From: Sipunculus nudus
Lineage: Eukaryota > Annelida > Sipuncula > Golfingiida > Sipunculidae
DNA length: 64,000 nucleotides
Direction: 5' to 3'
Assembly: GCA_026874595.1 (NCBI GenBank)
Contig: CM049313.1
Coordinates: 20,349,508 to 20,413,507, forward strand
The notes beneath the pieces are model-generated. The model had not been told where the DNA came from. It did no database searches and saw only the letters and a list, made by a program, of their open reading frames with translations. This document shows, one piece after another, positions 20,611 through 33,049 of the stretch (the stretch's first letter is position 1; each line of letters begins with the position of its first letter). Position numbers and translations under genes: made by a program.

Positions 20611-21839
20611 ACAAGACTGACCATCTGAAAGGGTTGTCTTATATACGGTTCGAGTTTTTCATATTTCACATCAACGTGACTCGTTGCCAGATCCAAAGTG
20701 TCCAACACTTGGATATCGCAAAATTATACTAACAGTTCATGCCAAGAAATCATTTAAAGGTTCCACATGGTTCGAGCCGCTTGACTATTACCACCATCTA
20801 CAAGGACAATACTTCTATACTTGCAACGATTGTTTGATCTGTTTTAATTCATAATGCATATATTGCTACACTCACGCATCATTACTGATACATGGTTGCA
20901 TTAGATATACACTGGGCTTTAGGGCATGTACATATCAAAACCTTTAGGGAGAAAATTTATTGAATAGATTACTGAGATTTTTAATTATGGAAAGGGATTT
21001 TCCTCTATCAGCTTATATTTTCATATCGGCTTTAGCTCTTCATGGATTATTACATACGGGATATAATCTTTATTCAATAATCTTTCTACGTTACAGAGAT
21101 TTAAGGATATTTCTATCATACTCGCTCAAAGAGTTGAACGGAACTAATCATAAAGGGGGAAAAAAGGTTTGTTTCTTAGGCACTTTTTATCAGAAATAAA
21201 AGTGGGCGGGCGTTTTTTTTTTTTTTAATTTTTTGAATGTTTCGGTAAAAAATGTCAAACGATAAAGGAAAAGCATAAAAATTACAGATTTATTTTGCTA
21301 AACCAGTAAAAGCACTACATAAGAAATGAAATTTTATCAAAATTGTATAATTTTATCTTCTTGAAAGAAATTTCCCAGCGGCCGGGGCTCAAAATTTGTA
21401 AATTTCTATTGAAAATCAAAATAAAAAAAAAAAAATTGACGCGGGGGGTTTAAAAATGACGCGGGCGGTGCCTGTGAACCATACCATTTATTTTTTTTTG
21501 CCTAATCAATCATTCATGATTAAATAACAAATATTTCAAGTCCGAGTTTGGAAAGTTTGAAGCCGAAGTCTCAAACGAGTCATCGCCGTTTTTCTTTAAC
21601 ATATATGAGCATATATATTCGGCATTTGCAACGTATTTATTTTCCTCAAAACCATTCATGTAATTCACGAGTGTTTCGGCGAATGTGACCTTTAAGTTCA
21701 AATCATTTAGACGAAAACAATTGTTGCAATGCCATTTTTAAAACGCATCTATAGATAATTTATAGATAATTATTTCATTATAAAGAAAGACACAGAGGTA
21801 AGAATGAAAATAGATTACGCATGGATGTTCCAAAGTCGG

Positions 21840-22491
21840 CGCCTCTAGGCTAGAAGTAAGTACACGACCTATACTGAGCTGGTTAGTCTAACTTGAGTCG
21901 TGAATCAAGCTGTACCGAAGAATGCATCGCAGTGGTCTTCAATTATGTTGCATTGATATCTGGTAAACAGCCCATGGTCTTAACAGAAGCCCACGAATGA
22001 TGACTTAACACAAAAGAATACATATGAACTCACGGCACAAACTGAAACTCTGTATCTTTGGTAACGATTCCTTTCCTGTATCGCGCATAAGATGGCTGCC
22101 TTCCAATAATCCGTGCGAGCCATATTTGTAATAATGCTTTAAGAAATTAAAAAAATAAAATACAGAGGGATTCACCAACATGCTGACCTAATTTTTTTGA
22201 GGATATGCTCAGAATTTTTCTTGCTCATGGTAGGTATTGAAAATATACTAAAAAGCTAACAATTGGTCTAGTTTCTGTCAGGTGACAGCGTAGTTGTAGG
22301 TCATGAGTTCTCGTCAAAAATGACTACAGTGTGACAGCCAGTACGCTGGTTGTAGACTCCCTTTGTCTGAGGGCCGCTAAGGCGCTACCTCTCAGTCCCT
22401 ATAAATCCGCCCCTTTTATAGAAAACAAGTAGATTGTTGACTAATTTTTTATATAAAATGAACATGCACCTACGAGGTGTCAGGGTGCAGG
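21840..22491 (+). repeat. Repeat R, second copy (downstream of GT15, split by M)
   Basis: Starts gagctggttagtctaacttg and runs to the M insertion. The remainder (ttgaattccatctggacc, then ccccttctccaacttgaa) resumes after M at about 24567. Equivalent second copies: 27810-28466, 35870-36862, 43840-44471, 51520-52502, and a partial one at 60350-60725. Confidence 0.7.
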
Positions 22492-24557
22492 TACGCTCCA
22501 TAAGCAGCGGCTACGCTCCGCTCAACTATTCGCTACACTAACCGCTGCAATAAACCGCGGTTGCCGGCCACTAGACGGTGCTGTCTCTGTGGAATTCCCC
22601 CTGCGTTATATTTAACCAAACACATTGCAGGTATTACCAGCACAAACAGATGTTCTTCGAGGTACCAGTCACTTTACACTGCTGGGGACAGCGCTTGGCT
22701 GACAGACGTTTTTCACCCCATGGGAATACAAACGATGCAATCGTCAGCTTTCAACACAGTCTGTATAGAGGGTTCCCACATGACGTCACAGACCAGCTGG
22801 TCACAGGCCAGAGCCCTGCTGGAGGGCAGCTAACAGTTTCTGGAGGCACCGTGGAGGCCAGGCATGTGTGCTTTCTATAGTGTATAGCCTATAGGTGTGC
22901 AAAGAAATATGTGCATACAATTGTTAAATTATTACACACTTGTTCCTTTTTTTCCTGTGTGTATGGATGCAGCTGAAGGTCAGGCAAGAACAAGAAATCC
23001 TTATACATGCTGTCTGCAGTTATTAACCATCAAGGTGAACAAACAAAGAAAGAAGCTGACCACAAAACAGCACGATGAGTGCTTACCCTTTCAGATTAAG
23101 TTTTTTTCATTTGAACAGTGTAATTAGAGATTGCAGCAAATCACTGTAATACTTAATAATGCTCATGGATACGTACAATGATATCGTTCTATTTGTTTGG
23201 CATCAATTGACTATAGGTTACCAGGGCTACTTAGTGCGCTTTGATCTACACTGGCTTATGATTTTGCAAATCTTAGGGCAAGGTACTGTCCTCTAATAAT
23301 TCATAGATAAGGGGGGAAAGTTTTACTTTAAAATATAAAAATGAAAATATATTTATTGACAAAACAATTTGAAATGCTGTAAAAAGATTTGTCATTGATA
23401 ACATATCACTTTTATTTGGAAAAAATGATGACACACACATGTAGAAATCTGTATGGACATATTTAAAACACTAAACAATAAACTTTTAGCAAGCAAATTA
23501 ATTGCAATAAACTGAAGTTGTGTTAAGGCAAAATTCCCCTTTTAACATCTGTAAGGGGAAGCCAAATGGTTGATTGTACCCCGAATAATTTGACTTGTAT
23601 ATATTTATTGTTACTCAGATTGTTTATGGAAGAAAAGAGGACAAAGAATAAAGAAAGATACTTTACATGTACATATTAACAGCATCTGAAGCATCTAGAG
23701 GAATATGAAAAATTAAACATTAAATACATCTATTAAAGAATACCATATTTTACAGAATCAAAAGTAAATCAAATAATCAAAAGAATATAATCTGTAGGCA
23801 AATTTGATGGAATACCTTACTGTCAATACATAAGTTGGGATCAAAGTCAAATGGTATAAGCCATGCACTCTCCATCATTAGGTGCTAAAGAGTATTATTG
23901 TATGTATAATTTAAACACTCTATACGATTAAGGATTCACTAAAATCAAAGCCTATAGAAATATAGACAATACAGTGAATATGATCATTTTCTACCCCTGC
24001 CGTTTTTTATGGGGGCTGCTCATCAGTTGTGAATGTGGACAACTCTAAATAACAGACTGAATTGATCAAGGATCTGTCAATTTGGCACTCTGCAAGGACT
24101 GATGTTATAAGTGATCGTTATCTTCTAAAAATAGTTCTCATTTGCTTCTCCTCCAAGATTTTGACAATAGATAACAGGTTGTATGGAGCAGGAACAGGGC
24201 TGTCCTTGTTTACCATATGCAGGCAAAGGTCTCAGTGACCAGCCCTCCTGCCCTGCTGGCCCTCCACTATGGCTCAGCGTGGTTATTGCTAGGGTGATAA
24301 GGGACTTCCTGTGACGTCAATGGGAACCCTCTTTACTGATTTGCCAGAGGTCAGTTATCCCCCACTGTCTGCATATTTCCTGTATTGCCTGCCGCACAAG
24401 CTTGCCCCGCATAGCTATGTTTGTTTACACGCGCGCTAAGCCAATCAGATTTTACTTTATCCAGCGCAAACTGACTGGGTGTTGCCAAACCTTAAGAATC
24501 CTGCGTGTGAACGGAAGGTCACTGGGCTGGGAGGTCACGCGCTGTCTTCAAAGCGTA
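22492..24557. mobile_element. Element M in U1 (Mutator-like TIR/TSD)
   Basis: Flanked by gggtgcagg (22483-22491) and gggtgctgg (24558-24566). Ends are TACGCTCC and, inverted, TACGCTT. No transposase ORF. The uninterrupted target is visible in R copy 1 of the same unit as cgtgctggtttct. Confidence 0.65.
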
Positions 24558-24663
24558 GGGTGCTGGTTTCTCCTCTTGAATTCCATCTGGACCTTTTTGA
24601 ATAGGCCCCTTCTCCAACTTGAACGGGCCTGCAGAACACTTTGGCCTTGGCGACAATTCTGAA

Positions 24664-24865
24664 CAGGGGCGGATCTAGGTTTTAGGAAAAGGGGGGGTCC
24701 AACCCAGGAGGACAAATGGACACCCTAAAAAAAGGTCCTCAGGTCTGAAAAAGGAGGGTCCAGGCGGCAAAATTTTGTCTGAAGCCCTTTAAAATACGTT
24801 GTTTCTGATGAAAAAGGGGGGGGGGGTCCGGACCCCCTGGACCCCCCCCCCCGGATCTTCTTCTG
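24664..24865. mobile_element. CAGGGGCGGATC element in U1
   Basis: Same family as 7124-7300. Begins CAGGGGCGGATCT and ends GGATCTTCTTCTG. Target repeats are ctgaa (24659-24663) and ctcaa (24866-24870). It contains long G and C runs. U3 and U4 show the empty site attctcaaacaatg. Confidence 0.75.
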
Positions 24866-26324
24866 CTCAAACAATGAGACGAAATATATAGGAAAGAGGA
24901 GATACCGGATGGAAGCTTGAAAAATCTTGATCTGTGTAGTTGGGCGGTATGATTACAGTTAAATTCGCGCTATATTTATGTTTTCCGTCATTGATCTCGC
25001 CCGGTACAGGTTTTTTTCCACTTGTGTAAATAAGGGAGCAATAACGTTTTCAGTACGAAATATTAACAGAAATATCAAAATATTAAATATTATTAAATAT
25101 TTATAAGAAATGAGTATTGTATATATATAAAATTCTGCAAGTGTATATATCCTGGATAGCTTTCTCGTTCAAATGACAGTTGGCACCACCTACAATCATG
25201 TTTACGTGGCAGACATCCCTGCTATGCAACATATCTCACTCTATTTCTCCTTCCTACCCATCCATGCTCACTCTAATTCCGGCGGATACACTTAGTCGCT
25301 TGTCGAATACCCGTTTTCTAGTTATACTATGATAATGGGTAGAGTATGTATTCAGTCCTGTATTCAGATTTTAAATTCAGTCTTAAGGTGGGGCATAATC
25401 AATTGGCATATTGTTTGTATATAGTTAATGTTTTCCTAACTATATGTTAGATAGAACCATTAATCATATATCTCTTTTGTATTTTGAAAATATAAGCAAT
25501 GTTATCTATATGTAGCGGAAAAAAAAACAAGTGAAAAATGTTCAATAATTGTATGTCATTTTAACCTGAGTGTGTTAATGTATTCCTCCCTGAAACTGAT
25601 TCTATCTGTAGCACATGCTCAGAAATCAAAGGCCTGTCTCACATGTCAGTGACAATGATTAAGGGCCAAATGCAGCCATGCCAACCGTAGCGTATGCCAA
25701 AACAAGCGAGAGACCACAAACACGTTGAATGCCTGTATAAAGAAGTGAGTTCATACTTTCTTAGAAAACAGGTAGGAGAAAACAACGAGTGCAACTTTTC
25801 AGCATTAAATTTAAAAACTGCTGCGGTCGGTGTAATAACAACTGTTTGGGTAGCCGTGCGCACACGACTCGTTAAGCACTTATATTGAGCTGGTAAGTCT
25901 ATCTTGAGTCGTAATGAAAGCAATACGGAGTTGTCTCCCATCATGCTGCCTCTCACAATCTTTACCTTAGGCTACGAATGGTGAATTGACACAAACGAAT
26001 ACAAGTCAACGCACAACCCAGATTGAAGCTCTATTTCTATAATAACGAGTCATTTCCTGTATGGGGTACAAGTTGCCTGACGTCAATAAACCGTGCGACC
26101 CTTACTTGAATTCATACGGTGAGAAATTCAACAAATATGCAGAGGAATAAACACATATGCTGAGTCAAAACGGTATTTTTCTTGCTCTTGGTAGGTTTTC
26201 TTACAAAGTATACTTAAATAAGCCATCAGGTGTCTTCAAAACTATTTGTATCCTCATTGTGTTCCTCGTTGATGAATGTAAAGACATCTGACACCCAGTC
26301 CGCTGGTCGTTAACTCTTTTAATG

Positions 26325-26340
26325 TCAGGGGGACTTGCAA
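26325..26340 (+). other. Deletion scar of the GT15 gene in U2
   Basis: The junction reads gtcaggggg|acttgcaacg. In U3 the left part lies at about 32657 and the right part at about 34312, so about 1.65 kb is missing. The loss covers the end of R copy 1, the promoter, the whole gene and about 200 bp downstream. Little or no homology at the join, consistent with end joining. Confidence 0.8.
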
Positions 26341-28466
26341 CGATTGTTTGATCTCTTTTAAATTATTATGAATATATTGCTACACTCACGCATCATTACT
26401 GTAGGTACATGGTTGCATTAGATATGCACTGGGCTATAGGACGTGTACAGATCAAAACCTTTAGGGAGAAATTTATTGAATAGATTACTGAGATTGTTGA
26501 TTATGGAAAGGGATTTTGCTCTATCAGCTTATATTTTCATATCGGCTTTAGCTCTTCATGGATTATTACATACGGGATATAATCTTTATTCAATAATATT
26601 TCTATCATACTCATTTGAAGAGTTGAACGGAAATATATCATAAAGGCAAAAAATAAATTAGGTTTGTTTCTCAGACACTTTTTTCAGAAATAAAAGTGGG
26701 CTAGCGGTTTTTTTTTTTTTTTTTAATTTTTTGTATGTTTCGATAAAAATGTCAAACGATAAGGGAAAAGCATAAAAATTACAGATTTATTTTGCTAAAC
26801 CAGTAAAAGCACTACATAAGAAATGAAATTTTATCAAAATTGTATAATTTTATCTTCTTGAAAGGAATTTCCCAGCGGCTGGGGCTCAAAATTTGTAAAT
26901 TTCTATTTAAAATCAAAATAAAAAAAATTGATGCGGGGGGTTTAAAATTGACGCGGGCGGTGCCGGAGAACCATACCTTTTATTGTTTTGCCTAATTAAT
27001 CATTCATGATTAAATAACAAATATTTCAAGTCCGAGTTTGGAAAGTTTGAAGCCGAAGTCTCAAACGAGTCATCGCCGCTTTTCTTTAACATATATGAGC
27101 ATATATATGCGGCATTTGCAACGTATTTATTTTCCTCAAAACCATTCATGTAATTCACGAGTGTTTCGGCGAATGTGACCTTTAAGTTCAAATCATTTAG
27201 ACGAAAACAATTGTTGCAATACCATTTTTACAACGCATCTATAGATAATTTATAGATAATTATTTCATTATAAAGAAAGACACAGAGATAAGAATGAAAA
27301 TAGATTACGCATGGATGTTCCAAAATGTTTTATGCTAGCTACAGGACAGGGGTGGATAAAGGACCTCAGAAAGAAAGGTGGAGGGTGGGGGCGGGGGGAC
27401 AACATCATGATAAAAACGTGATTCCATGTTACGATAAACGTAACTCAGTGCCAGCTATAAAAATTCAACACAGTTTAGGGCCTAAAAATATTAAGACTGC
27501 TTAAATGGGAATATTGGTAGCTGGCTGGAGGCCAACAATAGGCGATGACTGAATGAACCATGTTGGTATTGGAAATAAAATATGGGAAAGACAGCCACTT
27601 ACTGATGACGTCATTTTAAAAGACTTTATTTCAGCGACGTGGTGATGTGTGGCGCTGACCGTCTCATAACCGGTGGAGTTTAACAGTCGATGAAATTTGT
27701 TATAAAATTTGCCGCGAGGTGGTAGTACCTGTTCTAAGCTTTGCGACACAGCACTGGGCAGTCTAATTTGCATGAAGAAGAATAGAAAGAAAATCGAAGC
27801 AAGACGCAAGTCGGCGCCCTTAGGCTAGAAGTGAGTAAACGACCTATACTGAGCTGGTTAGTCTAACTTGAGTCGTGAATCAAGCTGTACCGAAGAATGC
27901 ATCGCAGTGGTCTTCAATTATGTTGCATTGATATCTGGTAAACAGCCCATGGTCTTAACAGAAGCCCACGAATGATGACTTAACACAAAAGAATGCATAT
28001 GAACACACAGCTCAAACTGAAACTCTGTATCTTTGGTAACGATTCCTTTCCTGTATCGCGCATAAGATGGCTGCCTTTCAATAATCCGTGCGAGCCATAT
28101 TTGTAATAATGCGTTAAGGAATAAAAATTATAAAATCCAGAGGGATTCACCAACATGCTGACCTAATTTTTTTGAGGATATGCTCAGAATTTTTCTTGCT
28201 CATGGTAGGTGTTGAAAATATACTAAAAAGCTAACAATTGGTCTAGTTTATGTCAGGTGACAGCGTAGTTGTAGGTCATGAGTTCTCGTCAAAAATGACG
28301 ACGGTCTGACAGCCAGCACTCTGGTTGTAGACTCCCTTTGTCTGAGGGCCACAAAGGCGCTACCTCTCAGTCCCTATAAATCCGCCCCTTTTATAGAAAA
28401 CAAGTAGATTGTTGACTAATTTTTTATATAAAATGAACATGCACCCACGAGGTGTCGGGGTGTTGG

Positions 28467-29401
28467 TACGCTTCATAAGCAGCGGCTACGCTCCGCTCAA
28501 CTATTCGCTACACTAACCGCTGCAATAAACCGCGGTTACCGGTCCGGTTTGGCCACCAGACGGTGCTGTCTCTGTGGAATTCCCCCCTCCGTTATATTTA
28601 ACCAAACACATTGCAGGTATTACCAGCACAAACAGATGTTCTTCGAGGTACCGGTCACTTTACACTGCTGGGGAAAGCGCTTGGCTGCACAGACTTTTTT
28701 CACCCCATGGGAATACACACGATGCAATCGTCAGCTTTCAACACAGTCTGTATGGAGGGTTCCCACCTGACGTCACAGGCCAGCTGGTCACAGGCCAGAG
28801 CCCTGCTGGAGGGCAGCTATCAGTTTCTGGAGGCCCCGTGGAGGCCAGCCATGTGTGCTTTCTATAGTGTAAAGCCTATAGGTGTGCAAAGCAATCTGTG
28901 CATACAATTGTGTTTAATTGTTAAATTATTACACACTATTGTTCCTTTTTTTTTGCTGTGTGTATGGATGGAGCTGAAGGTCAGGCAAGTTTTTATCATT
29001 TGAACAGTGTAATTTGAGATTGCAGCAAATCCCTGTAAAACCTAATAATGCTCATGGATACGTACAATGATATCGTTCTATTTGTTTGGCATCAATTGAC
29101 CATAGATTACCAGGGCTACTTAGTGCGCTTTGATCTACACTGGCTTATGATTTTGCAAATCTTAGGGCAAGGTACTGTATTCTAATAATTCATAGATAAG
29201 GGGGGAAAGTTTTACTTTAAAATAAGAAAATGAAAATATATTTATTGAACAAAACACTTTGAAATGCTATAATAGGATTTGTTATTGATAACATATCACT
29301 TTCATTTGGAAAAAAAAATGATGACACACACGTGTAGAAATCTGTATGGACATATCTAAAACACTAAACAATACTTAATACAAAAAATAAATTTGATTAA
29401 C

Positions 29402-29460
<59 letters not shown>

Positions 29461-30924
29461 TATATTATGTTAGTAAATCAAATTATTATTTTTTGTATTA
29501 AGTATTGTTTCCGGGATTATACACACAAACACACACAAACAAACGAATCTGCTTAATTGCAATAAACTTTTAACAAGCAAATTAATTGCAATAAACTGAA
29601 GTTGTGTTAAGGCAAAGTTCCCCTTTTAACATGTGTAAGGGGAAGCTAAATGGTACTGTCCTCTAATAATTCATAGATAAGGGGGGAAAGTTTTACTTTA
29701 AAATATAAAAATGAAAATATATTTATTGACAAAACAATTTGAAATGCTGTAAAAGGATTTGTCATTGATAACATATCACTTTTATTTGGAAAAAATGATG
29801 ACACACACATGTAGAAATCTGTATGGACATATTTAAAACACTAAACAATAAACTTTTAGCAAGCAAATTAATTGCAATAAACTGAAGTTGTGTTAAGGCA
29901 AAATTCCCCTTTTAACATCTGTAAGGGGAAGCCAAATGGTTGATTGTACCCCGAATAATTTGACTTGTATATATTTATTGTTACTCAGATTGTTTATGGA
30001 AGAAAAGAGGACAAAGAATAAAGAAAGATACTTTACATGTACATATTAACAACATCTGAAGCATCTAGAGAAATATGAAAAATTAAACATTAAATACATC
30101 CATTAAAGAATACCATATTTTACAGAATCAAAAGTAATCCAAATAATCAAAAGAATATAATCTGTAGGCAAATTTGATAGAATACCTTACTGTCAATACA
30201 TAAGTTGGGATCAAAGCCAAATGGTATAAGCCTATGCACTCTCCGTCATTAGGTGCTAAAGAGTATTATTGTATGTATAATTCAAACACTCTACACGATT
30301 AAGGATTCACTAAAATCAAAGCCTATAGAAATATAGACAATACAGTGAATATGATCATTTTCTACCCCTGCCGTTTTTTATGGGGGCTGCTCATCAGTTG
30401 TGAATGTGGACAACTCTAAATAACAGACTGAATTGGTCAAGGATCTGTCAATTTGGCACTCTGCAAGGACTGATGTTATAAGTGATCGTTATCTTCTAAA
30501 AATAGTTCTCATTTGCTTCTCCTCCAAGATTTTGACAATAGATAACAGGTTGTATGGAGCAGGAACAGGGCTGTCCTTGTTTACCATATGCAGGCAAAGG
30601 TCTTAGTGACCAGCCCTGCTGGCCCTCCACTATGGCTCAGCGTGGTCATTGCTAGGGTGATAAAGGACTTCCTGTGACGTCAATGGGAACCCTCTTTACT
30701 GATTTGCCAGAGGTCAGTTATCCCCCACTGTCTGCATATTAATTTCCTGTATTGCGTGCCGCACAAACTTGCCCCGCATAGCTATGTTTGTTTACACGTG
30801 CGCTAAGCCAATCAGATTTTACTTTATCCAGCGCAAACTGACTGGGTGTTGCCAAACCTTAAATATCCTACGTGTAAATGGAAGGTCACTGGGCTGGGAG
30901 GTCACGCGCTGTGTTCAGAGCGTA
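28467..30924. mobile_element. Element M in U2
   Basis: Target repeats gggtgttgg (28458-28466) and gggtgctgg (30925-30933). Longer than in other units because of the palindromic AT element and an internal duplication (29652 onward). Confidence 0.65.
29366..29509. mobile_element. Palindromic AT-rich MITE in U2
   Basis: The left arm, aaacaatacttaatacaaaa onward, is the inverse of the right arm ending tttttgtattaagtattgtt. The core is about 60 nt of TA repeat. Further complete copies lie at 45481-45591 (U4) and 53506-53615 (U5). A half copy lies at 37871-37905 (U3). U1 lacks it. It sits inside element M. Confidence 0.7.
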
Positions 30925-31030
30925 GGGTGCTGGTTTCTCCTCTTGAATTCCATCTGGACCTTTTTCAATAGGCCCCTTCTCCAACTTGAATGGGCCTGCA
31001 GAACACTTTGGCCTTCGCGACAATTCCCAA

Positions 31031-31241
31031 CAGGGGCGGATCCAGGATTTAGGAAAAGGGGGGTCCAACCCAGTAGGACAAATGGACCCCCTAAAAAAAG
31101 GGTCATCAGGTCTGAAAAAGGAGGGTCCAGGCGGCAAAATTTTGTCTGAAGCCCTTTAAAAAACGTTGTTTCTGATGAAAAAAGGGGGGGGGGGTCCGGA
31201 GCCCCTGGACCCCCCCCCCCCCCCCCCCGGATCCGCTTCTG
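31031..31241. mobile_element. CAGGGGCGGATC element in U2
   Basis: At the same site as in U1, so inherited through unit duplication. Target repeats are cccaa (31026-31030) and ctcaa (31242-31246). Ends CAGGGGCGGATCC and GGATCCGCTTCTG. Confidence 0.75.
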
Positions 31242-31488
31242 CTCAAACAATGAGACGAAATATATAGGAAAGAGGAGATACCGGATGGAAGCTGGAAAAA
31301 TCTTGATCTGTGTAGTTGGGCGGTATGATTACAGGTTAAATTCGCGCTATATTTATGTTTTCCGTCATTGATCTCGCCCGGTACTGGTTTTTTCCACTTG
31401 TGTAAATAAGGGAGCAATAACTTTTCAGAACGAAATATTAACAGAAATATTAAAATGTTAAATATTATTAAATATTTATAAGAAATGT

Positions 31489-31545
<57 letters not shown>

Positions 31546-33017
31546 CTGCAAGTGTATATATCCTGGATAGCTTTCTCGTTCAAATGACAGTTGGCACCAC
31601 CTACAATCATGTTTACGTGGCAGACATCCCTGTTACGAACATATCACACTCTATTTCTCCTTCCTACCCATCCATGCTCACTTCACCCATACCACTCTAA
31701 TTCCGGCGGATACACTTAGTCGCTTGTCGAATACCCGTTTTCTAGTTATACTATGATAATGGGTAGAGTATGTATTCAGTCCTGTATTCAGATTTTAAAT
31801 TCAATCTTAAGGTGGGGCATAATCAATTGGCATATTGTTTGTATATAGTTAATGTTTTCCTAACTATATGTTAGATAGAACCATTAATCATATATCTCTT
31901 CTGTATTTTGAAAATATAAGCAATGTTATCTATATGTAGCGGAAAAAAAACAAGTGAAATATGTTCAATAATTGTATGCCATTTTAAGCTGAGTGTGTTA
32001 ATGTATGCCTCCCTGAAACTGATTCTATCTGTAGCACATGCTCAGAAATCCATGGCCTGTCTCACATGTTAGTGACAATGATTAAGGGCCAAATGGAGCC
32101 ATGCCAACCGTAGCGTATGCCAAATCAAGCATTAAATTAAAAAACTGCTGCGGTCGGTGTAATAACAACTGTTTGGGTAGCCGTGCGCACACGACTCGGT
32201 AAGCACTTATATTGGGCTGGTAAGTCTATCTTGAGTCGTAATGAAAGCAATACGGAGTTGTCTCCCATCATGCTGCCTCCCACAATCTTTACCTTAGGCT
32301 ACGAATGGTGAATTGACACAAACGAATACAAGTGAACTCACAACCCAGATTGAAGCTCTGTTTCTATAATAATCAGTCATTTCCTGTATCGGGTACAAGT
32401 TGCCTGACGTCAATAAACCGTGCGAGCCTTACTTGAATTCATACGGTGAGAAATTCAACAAATATGCAGAGGGATAAACACATATGCTGAGTCAAAACGG
32501 TATTTTTCTTGCTCTTGGTAGGTTTTGTTACAAATTATACTTAAATAAGCCATCAGGTGTCTTCAAAACTATTTGTATCCTCATTGTGTTCCTCGTTGAT
32601 GAATGCAAAGACATCTCACACCAAGTACGCTAGTCGTTGACTCTTTTAATGTCAGGAGTCCGCTAAGCCTTTCTAATTCTGCTCCTGGTAGAAAATAAGT
32701 AAAGTGTTGACAATATTTTTGCTTTTAAATGAAAAAGCACCTAGAAGTTGTCCGCGTGCTGTTTTTTTTTTAAATATATTCCGGATCTTTTTAAATAGGT
32801 CCCTTCTCAAGCTTGAATGGGCCTCCATAACATTAACAATACTATGTGTAGTATCCCACGTCATTAGCTACTGTTTGGGGTGCAGAGGATACAAAGTCAG
32901 TTTTATATGTTTGTTTTAGCAAACATTGAACTTATGTTCCATTTCCTCTTTGACCATAGAGAGAGGATTCTGTTTATATCAAAAGAATAGGTCTACTTGC
33001 TTAATTACTGAGATCAA

Positions 33018-33049
33018 ATATTTCCATTATAGGTACAATAATCCAAAAT
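33018..33049 (+). other. Conserved 5' UTR splice acceptor before GT15 start
   Basis: atatttccattatAG is followed by gtacaataatccaaaat and then the ATG. It is kept in all five gene copies (AG at about 19545, 33032, 41027, 48674 and 57399). It looks like a 3' splice site that would place an untranslated first exon further upstream, making the coding frame intronless but the transcript spliced. The donor was not identified. Confidence 0.45.

Larger units (their letters stand above)
17955..25113 (+). repeat. Array unit U1 (contains GT15 copy 1)
   Basis: Begins with a (TA)n tract (17955-17986) and a satellite-derived head (17987-18200). Then come R copy 1 (about 18700-19330), the broken GT15 gene, R copy 2 split by element M, and a tail ending near the next (TA)n. 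Relative to other units it lacks about 500 bp at 21833, joined at a shared aag, and lacks the palindromic AT element. It carries the CAGGGGCGGATC insertion at 24664. Confidence 0.8.
25114..31490 (+). repeat. Array unit U2 (GT15 gene deleted)
   Basis: The head and R copy 1 are as in other units up to about 26332, where the GT15 gene is missing. The downstream half is complete. It includes an internal duplication: 29170-29650 is partly repeated from 29652, and the second copy resembles U1 in lacking the palindromic element. U2 is therefore a recombinant of two unit types. Confidence 0.8.

Noticed and set aside
22520-22560. aaccgcggtt palindrome as an operator
   Set aside because: Single short palindrome inside a transposon-like element; no gene with which to associate it.
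22561-23003. ORFs of about 75-130 codons at the start of element M in all units
   Set aside because: Three frames are open at once in a GC-rich stretch, and small indels between units (ttcgaggtac against acaaac) shift the frame, so no frame is conserved.
24402-24662. MPRIAMFVYTRAKPI-type ORF repeated in every unit (86-128 codons)
   Set aside because: It crosses the M/R boundary and changes its C-terminus with each small insertion. No domain; explained by duplicated non-coding DNA.
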